Of a stretch of DNA of 64,000 nt, positions 1 to 11,231 are shown in pieces. A model generated the notes under the pieces. It was not told where the DNA came from, did not search any database, and was given only the letters and a program-made list of their open reading frames with translations. The stretch's first letter is position 1. Every line of letters begins with the position of its first letter. The stretch covers positions 3,172,952 through 3,236,951 of the forward strand of contig NC_057015.1 in assembly GCF_000002595.2 (NCBI RefSeq), in the 5' to 3' direction. The DNA is from Chlamydomonas reinhardtii. Its lineage: Eukaryota > Chlorophyta > Chlorophyceae > Chlamydomonadales > Chlamydomonadaceae. A program made the position numbers and the translations under genes.

Positions 1-1877
1 CGCGCACATGCTCACATTATCAAGGATAGGCGCGGGCACGTCGCTACGCGTTCGCGCCGCGCCGTCTGAGTCACTGCCGCTGCAGCTCTGGCCGCTGGGC
101 CCCGCGTCCGCGTCCGTGTCGCTCGTTCGCCCCGACCTTGACAGCAGCAGCGCAAGCGCAGAGCGCAAAGCCTCTGCCGTCACGGGTGGCTCGTCAACGC
201 CAGGGAGTGCGGCGCTGCCGCCCTCATCGTCCATCGCCAACGAGGTGGTCCTGGTCCGGGAGCCGGCCGCGTCCGCTGAGCTGCTGTTTGCGCCGCCGAT
301 CTGGTGCATCAGCGCGTCCATCACCTCCGCCTGCACACACGACGGCATGGGTTGGTGCGGGGGCAGCCCGTGTGATGAGATGAGCCCACGTCAGATCCAA
401 ACCAAACCTGGTCTTGGGGTCGTGTAGGGTCAGGCCGCACATTCCTGGTCCGATCGGGTTTTGGACTGCACCAAGCTGCCTTCCGCAAAAGCAGGGCCGC
501 GACTTCACATCCCCATCTTCCGCGCCGTGCAGCCACCCCATATCTGTAAATCTTAACTCACAATGCCCCCATCCTCGCTCGTGTGCACGCTCATGCGTTT
601 ACCACGGACCTACTGCCCTGCTGACCCCCTGAACCCCAGGCCCGCTGGCCCAGGTCTCCGCAACCCTCTGTTCCCCACTCCCGTGCGCGCACTCACGTCC
701 AGGTCTGTGGCTGCCCGGATGTGGCCGCCGGTGTTGAGCGGCTCGTACAGGTCCAGGTGCCGCAGCAGCACACTGCGCGCCAGCGCCACCTCGCGCAGGT
801 CGGGCTCCCGGCCGTCCAGCATGTCGGACAGGATGGACAGCAGCACGTCCGCCGGCGTGTCTGCAGGGGCGTGTGAGCGGTAATGGCAGTGGTCGCATAC
901 GGTATTGTGTCCGAGCCCAGGAAATGGGCCCCGACCGGCAGGGGCGAGAAGATTGAATAAGGGATTTGGGTTTGCGGCACCTGCGGCACGTAGTTAATGG
1001 TGCTAGGAGCGCGTGGCTGCTGCTTTGACTACATCAAGATGCAGAGCCGTGGTGGGCGCGTCCCCCTGCCATCAACAAGTGGTGCTGGAAGCCGGATGCG
1101 GCCAGGGTTGCGGCCGCACCTGTGCGCAGCGAAGCCCAGTCCAGCAGGTGGCTTTCCATTGCCGCGAGCTCCTGTGGAGACAGAACCGTGGGGACACCGA
1201 AAGGTCAGCCCCAGGCTGCTGCTGCCACAGCACACAGATGCCGTGCCGTGTCTCGGCTTCCGTTACCAAGGGCAGCCAACCTGACGACAGCCGTACTTAG
1301 CCACTTGCACCAGCCCGCGCACCTCTAACAGATGTCCGCTACGCTTGTATCGCCGCCACAGCACCACAGCACCACAGCAGCAGCAGGGTGAGGCAAGCGG
1401 GGTTCCAGTTCAGAAGTGACACCTGGCCAACCGCTGCAGGGGCTGGTTTGTCTGCTGCCAAACGTATAACCCACTTTGCGCATGTCCCCATTCCGTGCCC
1501 GCTAACCCGCCAGCGACCTCCCAGCCTACCCGAACAAGCTGCCATCGCCCTCGCTGTCATCGTGGTCTCCCCCATGGAAGTCCTCATTCAGGTGCGCGGC
1601 GTCGCTGAGTGCGCCCGGCAGCTGCGGCGACTGCACAGCAAGATTGAGGGAGTATGCAGCAGCAACAGGGAACTGGTTTAAGACGGCTCTGCTTCCGTGC
1701 TGACTGACGCGCACGCAGTAGCGGACACGCTGCCGCTGGGGCCGCGCCACGACTTACACATCGCTTGGCAACCGACCGGGCCCGCACAGTTCCGCCTGTC
1801 ACCTTGGGCATGTGGCTCCAGAAGTTACGGCCGCCGTTGGCCAGGTCCTTCATCATGCCCGTGTTGGCTGTGGCGCC
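1..1877 (-). CDS. Cyclic-nucleotide phosphodiesterase paralogue, 5' part (runs off the left edge)
   Basis: Minus-strand paralogue of the phosphodiesterase gene at 4198-7100. The exon at 860-697 encodes a helix with the pattern PADVLLSILSDML and LRHLDLYEPLN, aligned almost residue for residue with the plus-strand gene. The next exon, 330-16, starts with AEVMDALMHQIG and ends ILDN before a GTGAGC donor, again matching the exon order and intron positions of the plus copy. Two likely upstream exons are 1877-1803 (25 codons, with NTGMMKDL and GGRNFWSHMP) and 1630-1530 (SPQLPGALSD, acidic HDDSEGDG tail). The 1630-1530 exon ends in a phase that does not join directly to 860, so a small exon between them is probably missing from my model. 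The catalytic HD-type domain should lie beyond coordinate 1. The start codon is not resolved. Family membership rests on the paralogue, because no metal-binding motif is inside the window. Confidence 0.7.
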
Positions 1878-4197
1878 CTACAAGTGGGCACCACACGGCG
1901 CACACGACGAGGTGCGTTACTGCCGGTGCCCGGCACGCCCAGATTGCCCGCTTGCCAACACGGCATGCGGTCCTGGTCGACGGTTCCTTGCAGGACCGGG
2001 CCGCACAATCATCACAACAGGTGGCTGCAAAGTCACAGCAACAGCCTGCGCCTGACCCGAGGTTCAGGAACATAAGTGCATCAGCCATGCGCAAGTCTCG
2101 GATTCGCCTCGGCCACAGCACCGGGGTGGGGTACCACCCACCTTGGTCAGCCCCCGGCCCACCGCACCACCAGCCGCGCCATTAGTCTGCTGCGCGATGT
2201 TGCGCCCCGCCACTCGGGCTCTGCGTTTGGGAGCGAGCGGGGAGCACCAGGGGAAGCCCGCAAGCGCGCGGATGCACTACGACAAAAACGCGGGGTGCGG
2301 AGGTGTGCGGCGCAGTTTGGCCGTACTTCGCATCGTCACATTGCCGCTCGGCCTCCAGCCAGGGTCGCCGGAAGCTGCTAACTGACGGTAGCCCACATGT
2401 GCCATTCTTACGACTCGGCCAATGACAGCCAACGTACCCGCCCTTGAGCTCAACCAGCAGCCGCACAATACGCGCCATCAGCCTTGCTGAACGGGCCGCT
2501 GACATTTTGCAGCTTGCCAGGACACAGACTCTATTGTCGGACAACTAGTTGCAGATTATGTGTTATTCTCGCATTCTCTTGTGCCGAAGTTGTAGCAAAT
2601 CAAGCTCAAAATCTGTTGCGCGTTTGGGCGAAGGGTGAGGCTGCTTGAATCGGCCTGAAATGCCGTCACCATCACCTTTCGGTGTCCGGAACTGACGCTG
2701 CGCGGCCGTTGAGCATTAAATCCAATCTCATATCACGCGCACAGTTAACGATGAACTGCCTTTACTAGTACAAAAATGAAGGCTGGACTTGGCAATGCGG
2801 ACGGAACTAGTTGTCCGTTGTGCCCCCTAAAAGTTCCTTCGCTTGACGCACCAGCAATTGAGGTCTTCAACCACTACTGCAGCCCCAGGCACTCAAGAGG
2901 TGGGTTAAGGAGGGCTCCGTAGGGCCCGCCGCGTGGTGCATTCCCGACACGGAGCGCGCCCTGAGTTGCAAGGCTCACAACACCACCGCTTGCCGCTGCA
3001 CCAGGTGGCAGTGGAAACGTCGCTTCGCCGGCAAGGCCTCGCCGAGGCAGCGTCGACCTGCCGAGTGGCGCTCAAGGCGTGTCGGACGACCCACTCACCC
3101 CCGCCTCCCCATGGTGTGAACATGATGGCCTAAACCCTACTGCCGTGGCATTGTTTCGTGCCAGGAAATAGACACGCGCGGCACACGCCACGAGTGCTGG
3201 TGACAGAGACTGAACGCGACGTCAGGTGCCATAGAAGCCAGTGCCTCTTGTTGTTGCCGCCGCCATTCCTGCTCACTGCCCGCGCTGCGCAGTACTATGC
3301 ACGTATGCAGTAACTGCGGTGCTTGGTGTAGCCAACCGCTGCTGTGTACGCATAACCCCTTGCGCTTGCAGGTGGGCCCACATCCCCCCGCACTCAGATG
3401 GCGACCTGTCCACGAGTGAGCGTGCGTGCGTGGCAGGCCCGGGGCAGGCGGCGGCTCAACAGTAGGCATAGGAATGAATCTAGCACACATACTATAGTCG
3501 ATGCATGCCAAGGGATTAAGGAACAGGAAGACACGCCTCACCGTTGGTGCCGGCAGACCGCGAACATTGCCCTGCGCTGCCGCGCTCGCGGTCGTTGTGC
3601 GTGCCAACCCCCAGCTTTGCATGCGGCTCGGCACTGCAGGGTCTGCGCCTCTGGGTGGCATTGCTGGCGATGTGCTGAGCCCGCGGCAGAGCAACTGCTA
3701 CGGGCCGGCCACTCCGGGAGGGGCAGGAGGCAGTGGCGCAGGACCTGGCGCGCGGAGTCGGCTAGCGATGGGCGGCGGCCGCCACATGCAGGTGGGGGCT
3801 AGTGACACGGACTGGTGGCGCCGCGGCGGCATGCGTCCAGCGATTGGGGCGGGCCGTTGAGGTGCTGAACCGAATGTGTGGTTCTGGGGTCCTGCGCTGT
3901 GTCTGTACTTGGGGGGTCAGAAGGGGATGTGGCAGGAAATGCCGGTTACGAGCTCGCATGTGCGCTGCAGGATCAAGTCATGCATGACCTACTGGAGGCG
4001 CGGCGGCTCTCCCGCAGCAAAGCAGGTGCGGGTTGTGGACACAGGGCACGGTAAAGCTTTCGCAGCGCGAAGCCCCGCAACTCGCAGCCCCATGCAAACT
4101 ACCCTTGGGGCTGTGACACGCGGACCCCTGCCCCTCAATGCCTTCTCTTGCACCCGCCGCTTGACTGCTCCCCCATGCAACGCTTGCTACCTTGCAG
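1878..4197. other. Region between the two divergent phosphodiesterase genes
   Basis: No complete gene is recognised here. It must hold the promoters and 5' exons of both divergent phosphodiesterase genes. Open stretches that could be 5' exons are 2505-2437 (minus, ATG followed by a GTACGT donor) and about 3556-3789 (plus, ending GGGRHMQ before GTGGGG). Neither is confirmed by the other paralogue. A minus-strand open frame at 3137-3694 has no recognisable content and is probably chance. Confidence 0.35.
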
Positions 4198-7100
4198 GCA
4201 CGCCAGCCGACCTGCTGCTATCCATGCTGAGCAACATGCTTCTGGGCCTGACGCCCGACCTGCGCGATGTGGAGCTGGCGCGCACCATGCTCCTCAGACA
4301 TGCCGACCCCTACCAGCCGCTCAACCTGGACACGCAGATGCGGGAGGCCAACCTGGACGTGAGCGGGGCAGCGGGGCGAGCGGCCAGCGGGGCAGCGGCG
4401 TGGCGCTGGTCTCTGGCGCTGAACTCAGCTTATTAGGGGAAAGCCAAATGCTGCAGGAAGCCTTGCCACGGCCCGCGTGCTTGTTTGTTTACTGGATTGC
4501 TAGTATGTTCACGCTTGCCTGCTGGTGGTGTGGTGACCTCGCAGGCGGATGTGGTGGGGTTGCTGATGCAGCAGCTGGGCGCGAGCGGCAGCACTGGCAG
4601 CGCGGCAGAGGAGCAGGCGGCCGCCGTACAGGCGGCGGCGGCGGCGGTAGCGGGGTCACCCGGAGCCCAGGGCGACCAGTCTCCCGGCAGCAGTGAGGAG
4701 GTCTGGGCGCGGACGTCGTTGGAGACGGAGGCTGGCAAGCTGCGGGACGCCCTGACGCTGCTGCTGAGCCTGGGCCGGCAGCCGCGGGGGTCCTCTCCGT
4801 TGCCGTCTGGGTGTGCGGCGCTGTGGGAGGATGAAATCGGCGCAAACGCGTCCACAGCAGACAGCGCCAGCGACACGGACGGTGGTGTAGCCCCGCGGCC
4901 GTGTCAGGTTGTGCCGCCGCCCGTGCTTGACGATGTAGGTGACGGCTGCCGGGGGGTCACCATTGTATCAAATGTATCAAACTTGCGACAGCCTTAAACC
5001 CCTGTTTGCTTCTGCACCCGAGCGTGTCCTGTGCCCCGTCCCCCTGCCGCCTCGGCCCCCAGGTGGAGCGGGCTCTGGCGCTGGCCGATGAGTGGAAGTA
5101 CGACACGTGGCACCTGGCGGAGGTGACCAAGGTGAGGGGCGGGGCAGGCGGGCTGGACTGGTGATGACGGGCGTGGAGAGGAATCTTTGTGAGCTGCCCC
5201 TGAGGTTTTTCCTCCCGTGCGCCGCCGCACAGGGTCACGCGCTGTCGTGCCTGGGGTTCTACCTGCTGCACCGTGAAGGGCTCATCAGCCAGTTCCGCAT
5301 CAAGCCCACCAAGTTGGCAAGGCGAGTGTGACGGCTTCAGCCTAGCTTTCCCTGGTGTTGCCTTGTTGAGACCGCCTGCACGCGCACACAAGCTGACGTG
5401 GTCCTTCCCGCCGCCCTGCCGCTTGCGCAGGCTGCTCCGCAGCATTGAGGCGGGGTACGCGGACAACCCCTACCACAACTCCACACACGCCGCGGACGTG
5501 CTGCAGACGTTCCACGTGTTGATGCGCGGCGCCGGGCTGACCACACACTACCTGGACCGAGTGGGGCTACTGGCTGCGTACTTTGCGGCGGTGGGTGCCG
5601 CGCACGTGATGGCAGGGCGCGGTCGCTGTTGTTTTAGGTTTTTGCCGGCTGACTTACAGTCGCAACACGCAACGGCCGCTCCACCCGTGCAGATGGTGCA
5701 CGACCATGGCCACCCCGGCCTGACCGCGGACTTCCTCATCGCCACGTCTGACCCGCTGGCAGTGCGCTACAACGACCGCTCGCCGCTGGAGAACCACCAC
5801 GGCGCGTCCTTCTTCAGCATGCTGATGCAGTCCGACATGAACGTCCTGGCGCAGCTCACGCAGCACGAGAAGAACGCCTTCAGGAAGCAGGTGCGGCGGC
5901 CGCACGTGGGCATGCCACACAGGAGCCAGTGGCCACATAGCGGCATGATGTGGCAACTTGCGCTTGTAATAACATGCAGCCGCATACTACGCAGCTGCAG
6001 CGCCTGGCTTAGCAATCTCTGCTGGCCAATACGCAGGTGCTAGACCTGGTGATGGCGACAGACATGAAGCAGCACTTCACGCTGCTGTCGCACTTCAACA
6101 CCGCACACCACCTGCCAGCCTACAACAAGGAAGCCGGGCCCTGGGCGCTTGTAGCGGAGCCCGCCCCAACAACCAACCAGTGAGTGACGGAACAGCCTTC
6201 GCCTCATGATGGCTTCAGTCTTGCGAGTGCCGTGCATGTCCATTGCCAACTCGCCACCACATGCCGAACACCGAACGTAGGTCTGGTACAGAGCAGGCCA
6301 GTGGGGGCGCGGCTCGTGGGGCAGAAGGCGACATCGACGGGGCGGAGGCGGCCGTGTCATTCACGCTGCTGGGCACCTTCGACCCCACGCCCCTGGACGA
6401 CACGGAGCGGACACTCACCCTGCAGGTGCGGGGCCCGCCGGTTCATGCAGCTGGTGATGGGGAGCAGAGGCTGACACCGCTGCATCCCACAGTGCGTCCT
6501 GGTGATGTGCCATTGCTGTTCTGGATAATGATTGCGATCGCCGACGTGGCATACCCAATGCACACAGGTCGCACTGAAAGCGGCGGACCTCGGGCATCTT
6601 GGAGAGGAGCTGGAGGTGCACAAGCGGTGAGAGTGGGGACTGGCAGCATGCCTGTGGTGCGTGCCGTATTACCGCTGGGTTTTACAGCACTGCGTCACTG
6701 ATTGCCCAAGCTGTCCCTGCGATTGACGTGCATGTGTGTTGCCCCTTTTGCGCCCTGCAGCTGGGTGCGCGCTCTGGAGGAGGAGTTCTTCCGTCAGGGT
6801 GACCAGGAGCTTGCGCGGGGCTTGCCCATCAGCCCACTATTCGACCGCGCAAAGCAGGGCGTTTCCAAAAGCCAAGTGGGCTTCTACGACTTCATCGCCC
6901 TGCCGCTGGTGCACGCACTGGCATCAGCATTCCCAGGCGCGCGGCCGCTGCTCGCGTGCTACGTCGCAAACTACGACCACTGGCGGGAGGCGGAGAAGGC
7001 AGCGGCAGCGGCAGCTGCTGCGGTAGCTGCTTCGGCAGCTGCAGGTCAGGTGACGACGGGCGATGGGACAACGACGGCGTCAGGGACCGGGCATCAGTAG
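4198..7100 (+). CDS. 3',5'-cyclic-nucleotide phosphodiesterase (class I, PDEase domain), 5' end unresolved
   Basis: Hydrolyses cAMP and/or cGMP to the 5'-monophosphate. Ten exons join in phase: 4198-4358, 4545-4934, 5063-5131, 5233-5321, 5431-5590, 5693-5890, 6037-6179, 6281-6425, 6568-6626, 6761-7100 (about 583 residues). Class I PDE motifs are complete: YHNSTHAADV (first metal histidines), HDHGHPG, YNDRSPLENHH, MATDMKQHF, KAADLGH (metal aspartate), and SQVGFYDFIALPL, which carries the invariant purine-clamp glutamine. The N-terminal exons carry a conserved helix shared with the minus-strand paralogue and an Ala/Ser-rich linker. The C-terminus is Ala/Thr/Gly-rich. The first exon here starts mid-codon, so at least one exon lies upstream. 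The intron after 5321 uses a GC donor (AG|GCGAGT). Substrate preference cannot be read from the sequence. In flagellate algae these enzymes act in cAMP/cGMP signalling; that role is inferred. Confidence 0.9.
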
Positions 7101-7962
7101 CTGGCAGCAGAGAGGTGATGATGGCGTGCAAGTATTGTTGGAATTGGTTACCGTAGTGTCTATGGCACACTCTGCAATGCTACTGCAGAGTATCGTTGGT
7201 GGCACGGCACGGGGGGCACTGCAAACGCGCGTGGTTCGAGTGCGCGGGTGCCAGTGAATAGCATATTTATGGCGCGCGATTTTCTCGGAGCTATCGTACC
7301 GGGTATCACGAAGTCGGTCATGCACGCTGCCGACGCTGGGCAACTTGCACACGACTAGCTGTGTGGACTAAATGCACTTGAGAGTGGGGATCCCAGTTTC
7401 AAAGCATAGGACAGCCGCTTGACATAGGGCAGACACTACCAGAGGGGCCTTGGCCCCGCTTGGACACTCCGTACGGTATATAACTGTGCCCTGTCGTGTA
7501 GGTCGTGTGTTTCGTGCTTAGTAATGCATTCACTGCGACGCCAACAATGTTTGAACTGCAACCTACGATAAATGATCCTGTGCGGCGTTTTCGCCGCGCA
7601 GTCAGCTTGCGGTTAGGTGAACCCCATTGCCCAACCTAGATTCGTGACGTGCAGTGAAGCTGTGCAGGGTGCAGTCGAGTGCAGGGACTGGTCCTGCTGC
7701 GATGAATGTTGTTAGGCGGGTTGCAAGGGGGCCGGATTAAGGACGGATATGGTCCGCATGGCTGTGAAGCCAGGGTGTTACATAGAATGCGAGGAAATCC
7801 TTTTACGGCTGAGTTATAGATGACGCTTCACGACTCGGTGCAGGCATGACGGCCGATCGGTGGAGGAGTATGGGTTCGGGAGGAACCAAATAAATGACAT
7901 GTCTACTGTACAGGCCGTGGGTACAGGCTGGATGCAGCAGGGCCATCCCGAACCCGTGGGGT
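7101..7962. other. Intergenic, no gene seen
   Basis: I see no convincing coding exon, RNA gene or repeat here. It includes the 3' flank of the phosphodiesterase gene. Confidence 0.5.
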
Positions 7963-9946
7963 GCAATTCTTGATGTCAGATGAATAGCCGGCACGGTGGC
8001 ACGTATGGCCCTGATCCTGGAAGGGTGTACACGGGGCGCGTTTGCCTAGAAATGCGTATCCAATACGGGGAGTAGTTTGAACGTGTATGGGGGATTGGGG
8101 GGGGTTCGAGTTCGGGGATTCTGAAGTTACTGAGTTGACAGAGGCGGGGTGGGACTGGGTGGCGTGCTGTATGGCCGAACTCTGACGTATAAGGCACCCC
8201 AAACCCCCTCAGGAACGTGTATGGGGGGGTTGGTTCGAGCGGGACCGTGCAGGACAGCAGGTGTCGTGGCATTGTGGCAGTCGGCACCTGCACGAGTGTG
8301 AGAAGGTAGTTGTATGGAGGCCTGCTCGGAAGCTACCAGACTGTAGTGACGCACACGGGCAGTTGGCGCTAGTCGGCAGGGGCGCCAGTGGGAGTGGGCA
8401 GTCGAGTGTGGTAATTGGTAAGCCGCAGCAGAGCACGGGATCGGCAGCGGCGGCTGAAGCCAAGGGCGAGAGGCTGGCAGTGTGTCGTCGTGCGCGCGCT
8501 GGGTCACAAGCTGCATGTAAACTCAGAGAGACGCATGGGGCTGACCCGGTTTCCATACGCTGGTTTTGCACGGCTGAAACTGGGATCTACTGACTGCCTA
8601 CTCTCGTGTCGCCTGCAAGCCCACTCCGCCTTCCGCTCTGGTCTACGTACGCATTAGTTCCGCAACACTCGTCAATCTACCTCCAGAAGCCGAAACTGGA
8701 GCGGAACTCACATGAAACATGAAACTCAGCCAAAATGGAGGTGTCAATTAGAGTAAAACTTTGGACATTTCTCATCCCAGACGTTGACATACAAGGTGGT
8801 CTCCCGTGACGAGGCAAGTGGCCAAGTCTACACCGCGTGTACTGTCTGAGGCCGAAGGTTTCGAAACAACGCCTCATCTCCCAGACGTTGCTGGATTCGG
8901 TTTGAACAGGCACCGCCCACCAAGTTGCGTCCAATCACGTCAAGCTAAAGCATCCCGCCAGATAAATCAACATGCCATACTTGCATAGACGTCACTAATC
9001 GCACCATGGCAGGCCTTAACCTGTGCGCCGGGGCGGCGCTCTTCTCCTCCTCGACATGGCCCTGTCCGCCCCCTCCGCTCCGCACATGCGTGCCACCACA
9101 GTAGCTGGTGGTGGGCTTGGGGCGGCGACCACCGCCACCACCAGCTGGCCCGGCACCAATCCCTGTACCCCCAAAAGCCCATTACCCCGCCCTTGTTGCC
9201 TCCCACAGCTTCCAGCCGCCCAAATGACACCACCATCACTCGGCGTGCGACGAAGACGCTCTCGACTTGCCCAGGCTGGATTTGCTGTTCCGTTCCCCCC
9301 GCTCCGCTTCCGTGTTAGCTTTCTCCAGCGCCCGCCGCACCTCCGTAGTAGCGTAGACAGCAGTCAGCCACCCCTCGTTGTACATGTCCAGCAGCTCCCG
9401 GTCGCGGGTGAGAGGGTTGAATGGGTCCGACGTCACCTCCACCCGCGCGGCGTCCGCTTCCGCGGCTTTCGCAAACGCCGTACTTGCCTCTGCGCCAGGG
9501 GCGCGGACCGGCACCTGTGTCGCCAGCCAGCTTGCGAAGCCCTTCAGAGTTTGCTTGCCCACGTCATCAGTCTTGAGCAGGAGCGTGAAGTCGGAGCATG
9601 ATGTCGACACGTGCCTGACCTTGCCCCTGATGCGCGTCAACACAAAGAACTTGTCATCGTTCGCACACGGAATGACATGTCAGCATGGGCTTTGCCCCAA
9701 GCACGGACCCCTGAGTAATACTTGAAAGGCAGATTTGGGATCTAACCCAGCAAGCAGACATCAGAAGACTACTTTGAAGTCGCCGTGGGGCTTCGCCAAA
9801 GGGGTAAGTCGGCATGATGGGCCTGAGGGTGCCCACCTGAATCCGTTGGCCTTTGCGTGAGAGACAAGCCTCATGGCCACGTCGACGCCATCGCACAGCG
9901 TGAAGGTCATGCAGTACCGGTAGAGGGCGGATGGGAAGAGGTCCGC
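7963..9946. repeat. Segmental duplication, copy 1
   Basis: Near-identical to 13327-15998 in the same orientation. The match begins at CAATTC(T/A)TGATGTCAG and ends at GAGGTCCGC in both copies. Copy 1 lacks two blocks present in copy 2 (about 13570-14222 and 14516-14667), so it is nearer the unfilled state. It includes a motif (GAACGTGTATGGGGG ... TTCTGAAGTTACTG) that also occurs at 19279-19324 and, inverted, near 48227-48285, so the duplicated segment itself carries an older dispersed repeat. Confidence 0.85.
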
Positions 9947-9949
9947 CAC
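9236..9949 (-). CDS. Unknown protein, 3' exons (copy 1 of a duplicated pair)
   Basis: Two minus-strand open segments look coding and are duplicated almost exactly at 15294-16002. The upstream segment (about 9949-9838) reads DLFPSALYRYCMTFTL, then DGVDVAMRLVSHAKANGF, and stops at a GTGGGC donor. The downstream segment (about 9660-9236) reads NDDKFFVLTRIRGKV, then LLKTDDVGKQTLKGFASWL, and ends in a Ser/Lys-rich tail. I could not find a junction keeping both in one frame, so either a small exon is missed or the gene is decayed. No known domain is recognised. The two copies differ by a few substitutions and one 6-base in-frame loss (the accggt near 9916 is absent in copy 2), which is consistent with coding constraint but weak evidence. 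Confidence 0.35.
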
Positions 9950-10066
9950 TGGACTGGCCCAAATCGCCGCAGGAAACCCGCCCGCCGGGTGCTACTACCG
10001 CTGACAAGTTCCACAGCTCGCTGCCCTCAGCCTTTCAGCGGAGCTCGAAATACACCCCATCTAGCC

Positions 10067-10360
10067 CCCGGGCCACCCGAGAGGGCCCCGGCAGCGGCGT
10101 CCAAGGCCGGAAGCGGTGCCAGCATACGTGGTTTTGCATCAACTTCAATAACGGACCTGGAGGACAGGCGGCGATGACGGAGATGCCATAACTCATCAGG
10201 TCCTCGTCCCCAGCTGCCACTCCACATCCTCAAGACACGCCAGCAGCAGCAAGCGCCGCCTGTCCTCCAGGTCCGTTATTGAAGTTGATGCAAAACCACG
10301 TATGCTGGCACCGCTTCCGGCCTTGGACGCCGCTGCCGGGGCCCTCTTGGGTGGTCCGGG
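10067..10360. repeat. 107-bp inverted repeat with 80-nt loop
   Basis: Arms 10067-10173 and 10254-10360 are reverse complements over 107 bases with two mismatches by my alignment. The loop is 10174-10253. A transcript would fold into a long, nearly perfect hairpin. On the minus strand the second arm has an open frame reading ASTSITDLEDRRRLLLLACL, so the inverted copy may derive from part of an exon. Confidence 0.9.
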
Positions 10361-10557
10361 CGGAATAAGTCGTCCTCCCGCAACACCGTCAGCTTTCGCG
10401 GGAGGTAGCAGCAGGTGGTGCCAGTGTTCTGCGGAAGGCAGAATGAGAAACAATACGAGGGACGATTAATGTTGAGAGGCCCATGATTCCTGGCGGAGGG
10501 TTCATGTCAAGCTTTCAGCCAATTTCGGTTCACCCGCTTTTCCCGCTTCCGCTTACC

Positions 10558-10950
10558 TTATGGCTTGACCACCTTCCAGAGACCCGCGGTGATGGTCCCG
10601 AGCGGACTCTCCGGCGTGACGCTCAGGAGCATCCCCGCCATCAGGAGAAACAGGTAGAGCCGCAGCTCCTTCACCTCCTCCTTCAGCTCCTCCTTCAGCT
10701 CCTTGATGTCCTGCTTAGTTGCAACGCTGGACTTCGAAGGGATAAAATTGGCGAGGATGGCATCAACGTGCTTGTCGGGAATTCCAGCTAAGATTAAAGT
10801 TGCTCGCGTTTCCAGCACAGGCGCCGCGGCATCTGGTGGCAATGCCTTGAGCGTGATGCCCTTCTGGTGCTGCGGCCGTTCGTGAGCGACGAGGACACAG
10901 CGGGGGGTTGCTGTGCCACGAGTCAGGGTAGCAGGGTACCAGGGCTTCAT
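10558..10950 (-). CDS. Small coiled-coil protein with one membrane segment, unknown
   Basis: A 130-residue frame starting at ATG 10950. The middle contains a charged heptad region (ATKQDIKELKEELKEEVKEL) that passes straight into a hydrophobic stretch (YLFLLMAGMLLSV) and a short tail. This arrangement recalls DUF1640/CCDC90-like short coiled-coil membrane proteins, but I cannot assign it. It may be the last exon of a longer gene or a transposon-linked frame; it lies between repeats and has no confirmed upstream exon. Confidence 0.4.
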   Translation of the reverse strand: MKPWYPATLTRGTATPRCVLVAHERPQHQKGITLKALPPDAAAPVLETRATLILAGIPDKHVDAILANFIPSKSSVATKQDIKELKEELKEEVKELRLYLFLLMAGMLLSVTPESPLGTITAGLWKVVKP

Positions 10951-11231
10951 ACTCTAAAGAGCAGGTTAAATTGGAAACTATATTACAGTGAAAACTAGCG
11001 TAAAGCATGCTTGTACCGACATGTCCCCGCCTGGTCGCAACCAGGGCGGAGCGATGGGGCCCCAATCGAGCGACCAATGTGCTTTGCTGCTTAGGCCGCG
11101 GTTTTTGGCCATACTTGCACTAAGAAAGCCCCCGCACGGGGGCATAGCAATAGACTCGGTGGCCGCGGCCCATCGCGACTGAATCGACCACCCGCCCAAC
11201 CCGCACCGGCCAGTACCGGGCCTACAGTGGC

